A stretch of 39,016 nt of DNA from Muribaculaceae bacterium (GTDB lineage: Bacteria; Bacteroidota; Bacteroidia; Bacteroidales; Muribaculaceae), in the NCBI GenBank assembly GCA_020026215.1, contig JAHHQT010000008.1, positions 1 to 39,016 of the forward strand, given 5' to 3'. Both the position numbers and the translations under genes were made by a program. The notes under the pieces were generated by a model. It had not been told where the DNA came from, made no database searches, and was given only the letters and a program-made list of their open reading frames with translations. Numbering within the stretch: the first letter of the stretch is position 1; every line of letters begins with the position of its first letter. Of this stretch, positions 1-8,340 are shown piece after piece.

Positions 1-353
1 CAATTATATATAGCATATAAAGTAGAAACTATTCCTGATTGCCCTTTATTACTTTTAATAATTCCATAAGGCTGCTTACGGAGTGGCGATTTTGTATAAA
101 CAACATCACCGGTATTAACCACTCCATAATTTTTCACGGAAACTCCAGCCGATGACTTACCGTGAAATTGAATCTGATTTACGACACCAAATTCTCCAGA
201 AACTGAAAGGACATCATTTTTATCATATATTAAATCTACATTTCTAGTCTTTGAAGACTTAAGCCAGTCTTTTAAAGTAGATGATTGCCAATCTGTACTA
301 TATCCTTTAAATCTTATTTTTGGAGTTTTCATAACTAATTTATTTTCAGACAT
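1..353 (-). CDS. hsdS: Type I restriction-modification specificity subunit HsdS (5' part, cut by window edge)
   Basis: Reading the minus strand from the ATG at 353 gives an uninterrupted frame to the window edge, about 117 codons. It begins MSENKLVMKTPKIRFKGY, and the PKIRFKGY-x-x-DW opening is the usual start of the first target-recognition domain of HsdS proteins. Later come a DVLSVSGEFG segment and a NTGDVVYTKSPLRKQPYGI segment that match the TRD pattern. HsdS binds two HsdM subunits and sets the DNA sequence recognised. It lies 10 bp after the hsdM stop and is surely co-transcribed. The second in-frame Met (ATG at 333) is an alternative start. The second TRD and any hsdR lie outside the window, so completeness cannot be judged. 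Confidence 0.85.
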   Translation of the reverse strand, partial: MSENKLVMKTPKIRFKGYSTDWQSSTLKDWLKSSKTRNVDLIYDKNDVLSVSGEFGVVNQIQFHGKSSAGVSVKNYGVVNTGDVVYTKSPLRKQPYGIIKSNKGQSGIVSTLYAIYN

Positions 354-363
354 TAAAAAAACT

Positions 364-2943
364 TTAGTTTTTTAATAAATCATTTAAACCTTTAATTGAA
401 TATTCATCTCCGGTTAAATGTGAGATCATCTCGGATAAAACATCTTCGTTTTCTTTTATGGCTAATACAATATCATTATAAGAGTTTGAATATTTTTGCT
501 TGAGTTCCACTATAATTTTTGTAAAAGTGTTTATCTCAAGCTGTAATATTTCGTTAATTCCATTAAAAATTGGATTAATCCATTTTAGATGTAAGAATCT
601 CATAACTTCTTCATCTGAAAGATTTTTAATTACTTCAACAGTTTTGTCTATTAACACCTGCTTATTTTCTTTAATCTTCTTATTCTTTGCCTTTTGCTCA
701 TCCCAAAGTTTTACAATGCCTTTGAGTTTTACCTTGGTTTCGGGTTCTACATCATCGCCTTTGGCCTTTGCTCCAGCAGTAATCTCTTTCTTGTTGTAAG
801 CATTGTCTTTCTCTGCATCTAGATATTTCTCGCTTTCCTCTTCGGTAAAGCTGTCACGGATTTCATCTACCTCACCATTGATTTCCTCTACACGATTTTG
901 TAGAGCTGCAATTTCGTCCAACTCAGATTGGAACTTTATGCACTGCACCAGTTCGAAGGGGAGGATACGGCCTTTCAATCCATCGGGAACTTCTATTTCT
1001 TCGTCTCCCTTTTTTACCACCTTATATGCAGGTTCTACCACACGTACGGCATCCATGCCTTCCTGTTGGATAGTTTCGATGTCGTTGGTTGTCATCTGCC
1101 AGTTATCGGCCAAAGCTTGATAGGAGGCATATTTGTCAATCAACGGAATGTTTTCCAGACGGGCAAACATGTTCTCGGTGATGGCATCAAGTTCCTTCAT
1201 AGGATGCACGTTCATCACGTTGTCGATAAGGTGTTGGTGAAGCAGTGCTTCAAAACCATCGAAGGCAGCGTTGAATCGCTCCTTGAAGGCTTTTACATCG
1301 GTATTGGCATTGATAACGCCTTCTATATCCTCCGATTTCAGATTGGAATATGGCTTATCGGCTTCAAGAGCAAACAGGTCGTTGCGCAGACTGGGCAGAG
1401 CATTCCAATAGGTCTGCAGTTCGTCGATTTCGCTATTGGGGATACCACCAAACATGGTGGCATAGATATCGAATTTTTCCGTTGGTTCGCTTGAATCCAC
1501 ATAGCGTGGAATATTCAGGTTGTAGCCATTATCTCGTATTTCTTCACGCGATACGGTACGGGAGTAGCCGGGTACGCTCTTACGGTCGCGCACGGTATCG
1601 GCAATACGGCGGATATCGGAGGCACGTAGCTTGTTGTTCTTGCCTTCTTTGACGAAGCCTTTGCTGGCATCGATGATCAGTACATCATCGTTGTCGCGAT
1701 GCTGCTTGAGGACCATCACAAAGGTAGGGATGCCAGTACCGAAGAAGATATTGGCTGGCAAACCGATGATGGCATCGATATTGTTGTGCTCAATCAGGTT
1801 GCGGCGAATTTTGCCTTCACCCTCACTGTCTTCGTTGGCATCGCCACGGAAGAGGACACCATGAGGGAGAACAATGGTCAGAATGCCATCTGGTTTCAGG
1901 TGATGCAATTCATGCAGCAGGAAGGCATAGTCAGCCTTACTCTTTGGGGCTACTCCATAATCCTTAAATCGAGCATCAAGTTCACGGTCGGTCGGTGTCC
2001 ATTGTTGTGAATAGGGAGGGTTGGAAACTACAGCGTCCACGTAGAGCGGTCGGCCTATATCGGTACCCTCTAGCTGCATAGGCCAGTCTTCTTCCAGTGA
2101 GTCGGCACAACGTGTATTAATATTGTCCGGACGGATGCCACGCATCACCAGGTTCATACGGGTGAGGTTGTAGGTATTCTCCTTCAACTCCTGTGCGTAG
2201 TATTTCACCTTGTTCTTGTCCTCAATATGACGGCCGATGGACTTGCCAATGGTAATTAGCAAAGAGCCCGAACCGCTCGTAGGGTCGTATATTTCAATAT
2301 GGTCCTTGTTCTTGTGATGTTCTGCTACAATTTCTGACATCAATATGGCTACCTCATGCGGTGTATAGAACTCGCCTGCCTTTTTACCTGCATTGGCTGC
2401 AAAGTTACTGATAAGGTATTCGTAAACGTAGCCCAAAACATCATAATCCTGACTTCCATCGGTTGGAATATCCTTGATGAGCTTGATAAGGTCTTTGATG
2501 GCACGGGTCTGTGCTGCCGGATTCTCGCCCAATTTGCTCAACCCCGTCTGCAGGGTCTTGAAGATATTGCTATATACATGCTTGTAGTTTGGACTAACCA
2601 GACGGTCAAAGTTATTCAATGCCGCACTCAGGTCGGCAATGGAGAATTCCACTTCGGGCAACAACCAGGTGCCGAACAGATATTTGTATTCGATAAAGTA
2701 ACCGATATTGTTCTTGCAGTAGTCCATCATCATCACGGCTTCCTTGTCTTCGTAATCCTCTACCAGGGTTTCGAGGTCTTCGTCTGTCCACCCGATACTG
2801 CGTAAGTAATTCACTTCATTGTCTGAAAGGAATTTATAGAAAATCAAACCTAGAATATAGTCTTTATATTCATTGGCTTCAATTTTGGAGCGCATCTTAT
2901 TGGCAGATGCCCATATCTTATTAGCTAATTGTTGCTTATTCAT
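364..2943 (-). CDS. hsdM: Type I restriction-modification methyltransferase subunit HsdM, long form
   Basis: This 859-aa protein transfers a methyl group from S-adenosylmethionine to adenine N6 in DNA, in complex with HsdS. The N-terminal helical HsdM_N domain (about 1-155) opens with LANKIWASANKMRSK, as in the EcoR124-like branch. The catalytic N6_Mtase domain follows, with SAM-binding motif I DPTSGSGS at 220-227 and catalytic motif IV NPPY at 308-311, both intact. About 350 residues of mostly charged helical sequence follow residue 500, which makes it longer than the roughly 500-aa classical HsdM. Such long forms are common in Bacteroidota. It starts 11 bp after the receiver-protein gene and is followed closely by hsdS, so it is part of one operon. 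Its last 400 bp are much more AT-rich than its core. Confidence 0.93.
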   Translation of the reverse strand: MNKQQLANKIWASANKMRSKIEANEYKDYILGLIFYKFLSDNEVNYLRSIGWTDEDLETLVEDYEDKEAVMMMDYCKNNIGYFIEYKYLFGTWLLPEVEFSIADLSAALNNFDRLVSPNYKHVYSNIFKTLQTGLSKLGENPAAQTRAIKDLIKLIKDIPTDGSQDYDVLGYVYEYLISNFAANAGKKAGEFYTPHEVAILMSEIVAEHHKNKDHIEIYDPTSGSGSLLITIGKSIGRHIEDKNKVKYYAQELKENTYNLTRMNLVMRGIRPDNINTRCADSLEEDWPMQLEGTDIGRPLYVDAVVSNPPYSQQWTPTDRELDARFKDYGVAPKSKADYAFLLHELHHLKPDGILTIVLPHGVLFRGDANEDSEGEGKIRRNLIEHNNIDAIIGLPANIFFGTGIPTFVMVLKQHRDNDDVLIIDASKGFVKEGKNNKLRASDIRRIADTVRDRKSVPGYSRTVSREEIRDNGYNLNIPRYVDSSEPTEKFDIYATMFGGIPNSEIDELQTYWNALPSLRNDLFALEADKPYSNLKSEDIEGVINANTDVKAFKERFNAAFDGFEALLHQHLIDNVMNVHPMKELDAITENMFARLENIPLIDKYASYQALADNWQMTTNDIETIQQEGMDAVRVVEPAYKVVKKGDEEIEVPDGLKGRILPFELVQCIKFQSELDEIAALQNRVEEINGEVDEIRDSFTEEESEKYLDAEKDNAYNKKEITAGAKAKGDDVEPETKVKLKGIVKLWDEQKAKNKKIKENKQVLIDKTVEVIKNLSDEEVMRFLHLKWINPIFNGINEILQLEINTFTKIIVELKQKYSNSYNDIVLAIKENEDVLSEMISHLTGDEYSIKGLNDLLKN

Positions 2944-2954
2944 ATATTTACTTT

Positions 2955-3968
2955 CTAATTTTCTATGTTAGTTATTTTATATAGGCCTTGACCTTTAATT
3001 TGTCCTTCTGTTAATTTATTAATCAAATCAATATACCATCTCACAACATCCATCACCTGATAAAGGCACGATCTAAATATAAAAGGTGATTGGTTTTCGG
3101 TTACATATTCTGAAATCTGTAAATTTAGCTCTACTTTCTTGTGTGAACCGTCTTGCGTAATATCTATTAGGTTTCCTATTATACAAGATATTGCTTTAGG
3201 CATAATGGAATCGTTCGGCTTATAGACCCAATTATTGTTCTTATAACCATTTCGGCTCCAATAATATTTAAAAGCATTTAAGGTATTAACCTCTTGGGGA
3301 ACAATATTGTTGTCTCTGCACAAATCTAGGATTTGCTCCAAAATACCTCTTAAAACATTAAACATGGATATGCTCCTATTATAGTCAATATCTCGTGCCT
3401 CATTCAATAAAAACTGATAAAGATTTTCACTGCATTCATCATTAATTTCTTTTGCCATATTTAGCAATGCTTGATACTTTTTCTTGACCATAAATTCAAT
3501 AGAATGAATGTGGTCAACAGTGGAGATTATCTTTTCGGCCAGCGATTCTATATCACCTTTTTGGATTAAGCGCTTGGTCGTGGTAAAATAATCCAACTCT
3601 CTATTTTTACAGATATCCTGCAATAGTATCTTTCTTGCTGTATAAAGGAAAAATGGTATATCCCTTTTCGTGTTATAGAGTTCCAAAAAGGATACAGTGT
3701 GTATCAACCCACTGATATCATCAGATTCTAAATAATCAACATCCTCTTTACTAAAGTTTCCATCTACAATTACAGCATCGACTTTATCTTTATAGATTTC
3801 TAAAGCATTTCGCAAAGCTGTAGATGTAGGGACATACTCCAATACTTCAATGCATTTTTCATTGAATACTTTGCGAATAAGTTCATCCTGCTTTAAGGTC
3901 GCGCATTCATCGTCAGCCCATATTACACTATATACATTCACTTCCATATTCAATGAATTTTGTGTCAT
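2955..3968 (-). CDS. Receiver-like (response-regulator) protein with unassigned helical C-terminal domain
   Basis: This 337-aa protein has an N-terminal part that reads as a two-component receiver. It has the acidic pair D19-D20 (VIWADDE), a candidate phospho-acceptor D69 at the end of a hydrophobic strand (AVIVDGN), T110 (FFLYTA) and K137 (LIQKGDIESL, in the place of the usual L-x-K-P). The C-terminal part (about 155-337) is not a recognisable DNA-binding domain. Its pattern VLRGILEQI...PKAISCIIGNLIDITQDGSHKK recalls DUF4145/HEPN-like helical domains, but the catalytic R-x4-6-H of HEPN nucleases is not visible. The gene overlaps the 3' end of the kinase-fusion gene by 41 bp (20 bp if Met8 is the start), so the two are translationally linked and are probably partners. 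Receiver assignment is fairly good; the output function is unknown. Confidence 0.68.
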   Translation of the reverse strand: MTQNSLNMEVNVYSVIWADDECATLKQDELIRKVFNEKCIEVLEYVPTSTALRNALEIYKDKVDAVIVDGNFSKEDVDYLESDDISGLIHTVSFLELYNTKRDIPFFLYTARKILLQDICKNRELDYFTTTKRLIQKGDIESLAEKIISTVDHIHSIEFMVKKKYQALLNMAKEINDECSENLYQFLLNEARDIDYNRSISMFNVLRGILEQILDLCRDNNIVPQEVNTLNAFKYYWSRNGYKNNNWVYKPNDSIMPKAISCIIGNLIDITQDGSHKKVELNLQISEYVTENQSPFIFRSCLYQVMDVVRWYIDLINKLTEGQIKGQGLYKITNIEN

Positions 3969-6300
3969 CAGACGTTAAATAAATAGGTAACAATATATTA
4001 AATGAAAGCCATTCTGATTCACCAACAATCGATAACTTTCCACCAAAATGGTGTACTATTTCCATGATATGATTGCCTCCGAGACCATCTTGCGAAGAAT
4101 TTAAGCCCACATTTCCTCTTTCTACAAAATCACTAATACCATAGCCATCGGTCAGAGGTTTTCCATTGTTCGAGACTCCAATCATAACGTATTTTTTGTT
4201 GTCAGAATACACACCCTGAAGGTCTATAATTACCTTGTTTTGAGGATTATTCCTTTTATTAAAGCCATGCTGGTGGGCATTAATTAAAATACAATCAAGC
4301 ATAGTAAAGAACAGATCTTTATCAATTTCCACCATAGTATCTTCAGAGACGTTCAGTTTAATTGGGGCTATATCAAAAGATTTGTATCCAAAGTTTCTCC
4401 AAGCAGCAAGATAATCAGATACTGTCTTGTACAGATTTACCTTTTCTAATTCAGGCTTTACGTTTCTGAAGTCGGTCCCCGTACAATTAATCTGACGTAA
4501 TGCGAATTGAATATTATCATTCAACACATCAGCAGGTGAGTCTTTTTGAGAAGCATCAATCTCTTTCTTGAGCATTGCTACTGCTGCACTCATCTTTGTA
4601 AATGTTATGCCCAAATTATGTATTAGGTCGGAAGACTTACCGCTCAAGACCTGGAGTTTTTCGAGTTTCTTTTTAAGTTCGTTTTGCTCCTGACGATATA
4701 CTCTCTCAACAATCTGTCTTTGACTTTCCAGATTTGTGTAAATAGGAAGGAGCATCTCATTATAGTTAATGCGACTGATAATTCCTTGAGAATAAGATTC
4801 TCGGATTCGCTTGTTCTCTAACAAAACATGTATCAAATACTCTGGTAAACAAACATTTTCATTAACTTCAAAACAAGAACAATTAGGACTAATAAACAAC
4901 GGTTCATCATCATTCTTGTAAAAGAATCTATCTGCCGCCATGTTAAGTATCATACACTTGTTACGAACTTTAACGTATCGGTTAGGATTTTCTAAATCAA
5001 TTGAATCTACCTCGATATTTCTGGTATGAAACTCAGCAATATTTGAGCATAGATGCTCTGAAAGCAATACTCTTCCTGTCACATCATCAAATCTTCTCTC
5101 TCCACGGATTTGAGTCGCTAAGTCTTTAAACTTAACCAGTGTTTGACCGGATTGCACCTCAATCATATTGTGAAGATAATATACGGGATCAAGCGAACAA
5201 TCATGTGAATATGTTTCAGCCACACTGACCATCCCCATTTGATTGTCCTGGTGATTATTTAGCCTTTCAATAACAGCTTGATAATCCAACTTTTTATTTC
5301 TTCTATCAGAAATGATGCAGTCATCAGCATATACGAACTTTATCTCTTTTGTGCTTCGGTGTTTCTTCAATACAAGAATAACTGAATCAACACCCGTATA
5401 TGAAAGGATTCCTCTTGGTAACTTAATAACGGTATCCACATAATTATTTTCACACAAGGTCTTTCTGATATGGAAATTATTTCCACGAATACAAGTTGAA
5501 GCGGAAACTAAAAGAACCGCTGAAGTAAGACTCTCTGACTCAATGAATTTATCAATTACGAAATCCTCTAATAAAAGAGGTCGCTGTTCATCCAATGTCC
5601 TATCATTCAAACGAAGGCCAAACGGTAATTCTGATGCAAGGCAATCACAATCTGAATTTCCACGCCAATTAAATGTAGAATCTTCCTGATTAACATTAAG
5701 TTGCTTGTCAGCAGCATTCAACCTGATGTCTGCGATTACTTTTGTTCGAACATTTAATTCAGAACAAATAAAATCCACCTCTCGTAACTCTGGAAGAATT
5801 GCAAAAGAACATAGACCGGCACATGGATCATATACTTTTTTTGCTTCACATCCAGAAACAAAATAACCTATCAATTTGGCAATTTCCTTAGTTGTTACAT
5901 TAACTCCAGAGAATTTACCAGCATTAGAGGTATATACGGATATAATGTGTTCTATTATATCTTGATAAAATTCATTTATGTGTTCATTACACAAAGAATA
6001 GAACTTAAATACAGCCTCTGCAGACTGACCTTCAAAGAAACTTGGATTAACACAAGTCCTAATTTCTTTAAGTAAGGGAGATTCATATCCATCCACTATT
6101 TCTATTGGTTGAATGTGCATCTTACCATGGAATAAGGACTTTCCTTCGCCTACTATCGAAACCAGATGTCCTTCATGATGTGCGCACAAAACATAAAACA
6201 AGGGCATCAATGAATTTACATCGTAACGAATTAGAGAACTGAGACATTTGTCCAATTCAACCATCAAATTACTACGAACAGCTTCTTTTACATTCATCAT
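3928..6300 (-). CDS. Degenerate N6-methylase / HsdS-like recognition domain fused to a histidine kinase core
   Basis: This 790-aa protein has three layers. Residues about 110-345 follow the HsdM-type N6_Mtase fold: VTTKEIAKLIGYF, then YDPCAGLCSF at 157-166 for motif I. Motif IV is SELPFG (223-228) instead of NPPF/Y, so methylation is unlikely. Residues about 385-550 resemble one HsdS target-recognition half: FKDLATQIRGERR, a strand-rich middle, IISRINYNEMLLPI, then a coiled coil starting SQRQIVERV. Residues about 555-775 resemble a histidine kinase: H561 in DLIHNLGITF as possible phospho-acceptor, N-box ILINAHQHG (671-679), VSNNGKPL (709-716) and G-box GLGGNHIMEI (739-748). No transmembrane segment is evident, so it should be cytoplasmic. 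It precedes and overlaps the receiver gene. The simplest reading is a DNA-reading sensor kinase. Domain calls are by eye; function is inference. Confidence 0.72.
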   Translation of the reverse strand: MMNVKEAVRSNLMVELDKCLSSLIRYDVNSLMPLFYVLCAHHEGHLVSIVGEGKSLFHGKMHIQPIEIVDGYESPLLKEIRTCVNPSFFEGQSAEAVFKFYSLCNEHINEFYQDIIEHIISVYTSNAGKFSGVNVTTKEIAKLIGYFVSGCEAKKVYDPCAGLCSFAILPELREVDFICSELNVRTKVIADIRLNAADKQLNVNQEDSTFNWRGNSDCDCLASELPFGLRLNDRTLDEQRPLLLEDFVIDKFIESESLTSAVLLVSASTCIRGNNFHIRKTLCENNYVDTVIKLPRGILSYTGVDSVILVLKKHRSTKEIKFVYADDCIISDRRNKKLDYQAVIERLNNHQDNQMGMVSVAETYSHDCSLDPVYYLHNMIEVQSGQTLVKFKDLATQIRGERRFDDVTGRVLLSEHLCSNIAEFHTRNIEVDSIDLENPNRYVKVRNKCMILNMAADRFFYKNDDEPLFISPNCSCFEVNENVCLPEYLIHVLLENKRIRESYSQGIISRINYNEMLLPIYTNLESQRQIVERVYRQEQNELKKKLEKLQVLSGKSSDLIHNLGITFTKMSAAVAMLKKEIDASQKDSPADVLNDNIQFALRQINCTGTDFRNVKPELEKVNLYKTVSDYLAAWRNFGYKSFDIAPIKLNVSEDTMVEIDKDLFFTMLDCILINAHQHGFNKRNNPQNKVIIDLQGVYSDNKKYVMIGVSNNGKPLTDGYGISDFVERGNVGLNSSQDGLGGNHIMEIVHHFGGKLSIVGESEWLSFNILLPIYLTSDDTKFIEYGSECI

Positions 6301-6339
6301 TTCAGAATCTATTTAAAGACAACAACCAGTTAACAGTTA

Positions 6340-6347
6340 CAAAGGTC
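6340..6347 (-). promoter_or_regulatory. Possible -7 promoter element for the kinase-fusion/hsd operon
   Basis: On the minus strand this reads GACCTTTG, one mismatch from the Bacteroidota -7 consensus TAnnTTTG. It sits about 40 bp upstream of the kinase-fusion start. The inverted repeat at 6358-6374 would overlap its -33 region. Confidence 0.35.
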
Positions 6348-6357
6348 TAGTTAAAGA

Positions 6358-6374
6358 ATGCAGACATTCTGCAT
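6358..6374. promoter_or_regulatory. Perfect inverted repeat, candidate operator of the XRE regulator
   Basis: ATGCAGA-CAT-TCTGCAT is a perfect 7-bp inverted repeat with a 3-bp spacer in the gap between the XRE gene and the operon it precedes. Its size and symmetry fit a dimeric XRE/Cro-type repressor site. Its position over the -33 region of the candidate promoter at 6340-6347 suggests repression. The link to the regulator is inference. Confidence 0.45.
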
Positions 6375-6430
6375 AGTTTGAAAAATTTGAAAAGATCTTT
6401 TGTTTTAGCATACTGCAACTATCAAATGCA

Positions 6431-6637
6431 TTAATCTTGCTCTCGAATTAAGTCTTTTATTTCAACCTCTAACACTTTGGCTACCTGCAGCAACATTTCC
6501 AAACTTGGTTGAGCGGCATTAGTACACCACTTAGATATAGTAGCAGGGTCTTTCCCTACTTGTTCTGCAAGCCATTTATTAGTCCTCCCTTTTTCTGCGA
6601 GCATTACCTTGATTCGATTGATTTTTTTATTAGCCAT
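6431..6637 (-). CDS. Small XRE/Cro-family transcriptional regulator
   Basis: This 68-aa protein is almost entirely one HTH_3 domain. Helices INRIKVMLAEKGRTNKWLAEQ and DPATISKWCTNA form the DNA-binding turn, followed by QPSLEMLLQVAKVLEVEIKDLI. It has no effector domain, like the controller (C) proteins of restriction-modification loci and many small phage or ICE repressors. It is co-directional with, and 130 bp upstream of, the kinase-fusion/receiver/hsdM/hsdS genes, and a perfect inverted repeat lies in between. A role as controller of that operon is likely but inferred. Its own -7-like element TATCTTTA is at 6660-6667. Confidence 0.85.
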   Translation of the reverse strand: MANKKINRIKVMLAEKGRTNKWLAEQVGKDPATISKWCTNAAQPSLEMLLQVAKVLEVEIKDLIREQD

Positions 6638-6659
6638 ATCTTTATGTTTACTACTTCTG

Positions 6660-6667
6660 TAAAGATA
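6660..6667 (-). promoter_or_regulatory. Possible -7 element of the XRE gene
   Basis: The minus strand reads TATCTTTA, one mismatch from TAnnTTTG, 23 bp upstream of the XRE ATG. No clear -33 TTG was found at the usual spacing. Confidence 0.35.
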
Positions 6668-6763
6668 ATGAATAAATCTTTAATCGTATAAACAATAATG
6701 CAATAAAAGAATGTATACAACAAATAAAATTGCGTATAATTCATTTTTAGACCGAAATTTTGA

Positions 6764-8320
6764 TTATACTCTTTTCCTGAATCGGTTACCTTTGGACAAC
6801 ATTTTTACAGTACAAATCGCAAACATCAGACACCTCCTTCTATACGCTTCTTCCTCCTCATCCGGCCTACGCCCATCCCAGCGAAGATCGGAGTTTGAGT
6901 TGCCACCGCCACCACCGGATGAAACCGAAACAGGCTGTCCGCCAATCAGTGCGTCGGCGATGGTGAAAATGTGTTCCCGCACAGAAGGCTCAGCTAGCTG
7001 GTCAAGAAACGTCTGCATTTGTTCTGTCTGATTCTCATTGAGATTTGTTAGCCGCACATACTCCTGTTGAAACCATTTAAACTCGCGATAGTCCACCAAC
7101 GCATTATTCTGCACCGTCCGTACCTGCCGTTCTGCATCTTTCCGATACAGTTCTTCAATCTGATCGACTATCTTCACAAATTGGCTGGCGATAGAGCTGT
7201 TTTGCTCCTTGAGCCATTTGTCCGTCCCGAATAATGGAGGTTTACTCGTGATTCTGGGCGGCTCAAAATCTATTTTGTGATTACGAAAAGGTTGAGCGAC
7301 TCTTCCAACCCGATCAATATCCTTTGTCATTTGATCCAGTTCATGTTCCTTTACTTGAAGTTTTCTGGCTTTGTCGTCAAGTTTCATTTGGTATTCGCTG
7401 ATGAGTTTCAAAATATCGGTCTTTCTGCTTTCATATTTTTCAAGCGTTATTCTTCCGGATAACAATTCGTTTTCTACATCTTTGAGTTGAGTATTATAAT
7501 TGAAGATCTTTAATTCTAATTGCCGAATCATAGTCTGTAACCCTTTAATTGCCTTTTCTGCCTGCTTGGCCTCTTTAGTTAACTGACGTATATAATCTCG
7601 TTTGTTCAAATGCTTGACGTTACGGCCATCAATACTATCACCGCGTTCAAGACCATATCGGATGCCCACTTCTTCATAAAGCGAGGTGTGCATATCTCGG
7701 AGCATCTGCCCATATTCATAACGGTTTTTCCCGAATTTTGCCGACCACATAACGCATTCGCGTCCACTTTTGGAGCGTTGTCCTACCGGAACAATCAAGG
7801 CATGAATATGAGGACTGCTCTCGTCAAGATGAACTTGGGAACCAATAATATTCTCTTTACCAAATCGTCGGGAGCACCAGTCATAGACATCTTTAGCCCA
7901 TTGTTCGATTTCCGGACATCGCTGGAGATGGCTGTTATCTGCATCCTTGTCCAGATTTACGGTTTGGGCTCCAAATGCCATCTCAAGCGTACGGTCATGA
8001 TTTCCACCGAAGACGAATTTCGCACAGCAGTTTGGTTGAATTTTGCTGTCCGGCTTGAAAGGTTTCCAGCCCAACTCAGTCAACCGTTCCTGCAAACGGA
8101 CTTCAAGCGATTTCTCTTGATAGCCTAACGGATGAACTTTCCCATCGGACCCAATCTCGAAATTCAGTTTCATTCGGGTCTTGTCATAGTGATTGGTCGG
8201 ATCCTGATTCTTTCTGTCAATCTTGTCATCATTCCAACGTCGTTCGTTTTCATTTGCCTCTGCCGTGCCGAATGATTTTCCGGCTTCCACATGCATGGCC
8301 TGTTTAATATCAGTGTTCAT
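6764..8320 (-). CDS. MobV-family relaxase (Pre/Mob)
   Basis: This 518-aa relaxase should nick the element's oriT and lead single-stranded transfer when a helper conjugation machine is present. The MobV metal-binding signature H-x-D-E-x-x-P-H-x-H is intact at 164-173 (HLDESSPHIH), followed by ALIVPV. The second half (about 235-345) is charged coiled coil, and a glycine run lies near residue 470 before an acidic-basic tail. It is the last gene of the element backbone on this side; the DUF6371 gene is upstream with a 147-bp gap that probably holds oriT. The length fits Bacteroidota MobV proteins. The family call is secure; mobilization ability is inferred. Confidence 0.9.
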   Translation of the reverse strand: MNTDIKQAMHVEAGKSFGTAEANENERRWNDDKIDRKNQDPTNHYDKTRMKLNFEIGSDGKVHPLGYQEKSLEVRLQERLTELGWKPFKPDSKIQPNCCAKFVFGGNHDRTLEMAFGAQTVNLDKDADNSHLQRCPEIEQWAKDVYDWCSRRFGKENIIGSQVHLDESSPHIHALIVPVGQRSKSGRECVMWSAKFGKNRYEYGQMLRDMHTSLYEEVGIRYGLERGDSIDGRNVKHLNKRDYIRQLTKEAKQAEKAIKGLQTMIRQLELKIFNYNTQLKDVENELLSGRITLEKYESRKTDILKLISEYQMKLDDKARKLQVKEHELDQMTKDIDRVGRVAQPFRNHKIDFEPPRITSKPPLFGTDKWLKEQNSSIASQFVKIVDQIEELYRKDAERQVRTVQNNALVDYREFKWFQQEYVRLTNLNENQTEQMQTFLDQLAEPSVREHIFTIADALIGGQPVSVSSGGGGGNSNSDLRWDGRRPDEEEEAYRRRCLMFAICTVKMLSKGNRFRKRV

Positions 8321-8340
8321 ATAGGGTATTCTTTTGATAA

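Noticed and set aside
928..1494. 188-codon open frame on the plus strand inside hsdM
   Set aside because: It is the complement of a clearly coding methylase gene with conserved motifs; no start context or family match.
6685..6739. CGTATAA copies at 6685 and 6733 with TGTATACA between, as an operator set
   Set aside because: Short AT-rich motifs with irregular spacing; expected by chance in this AT-rich gap.
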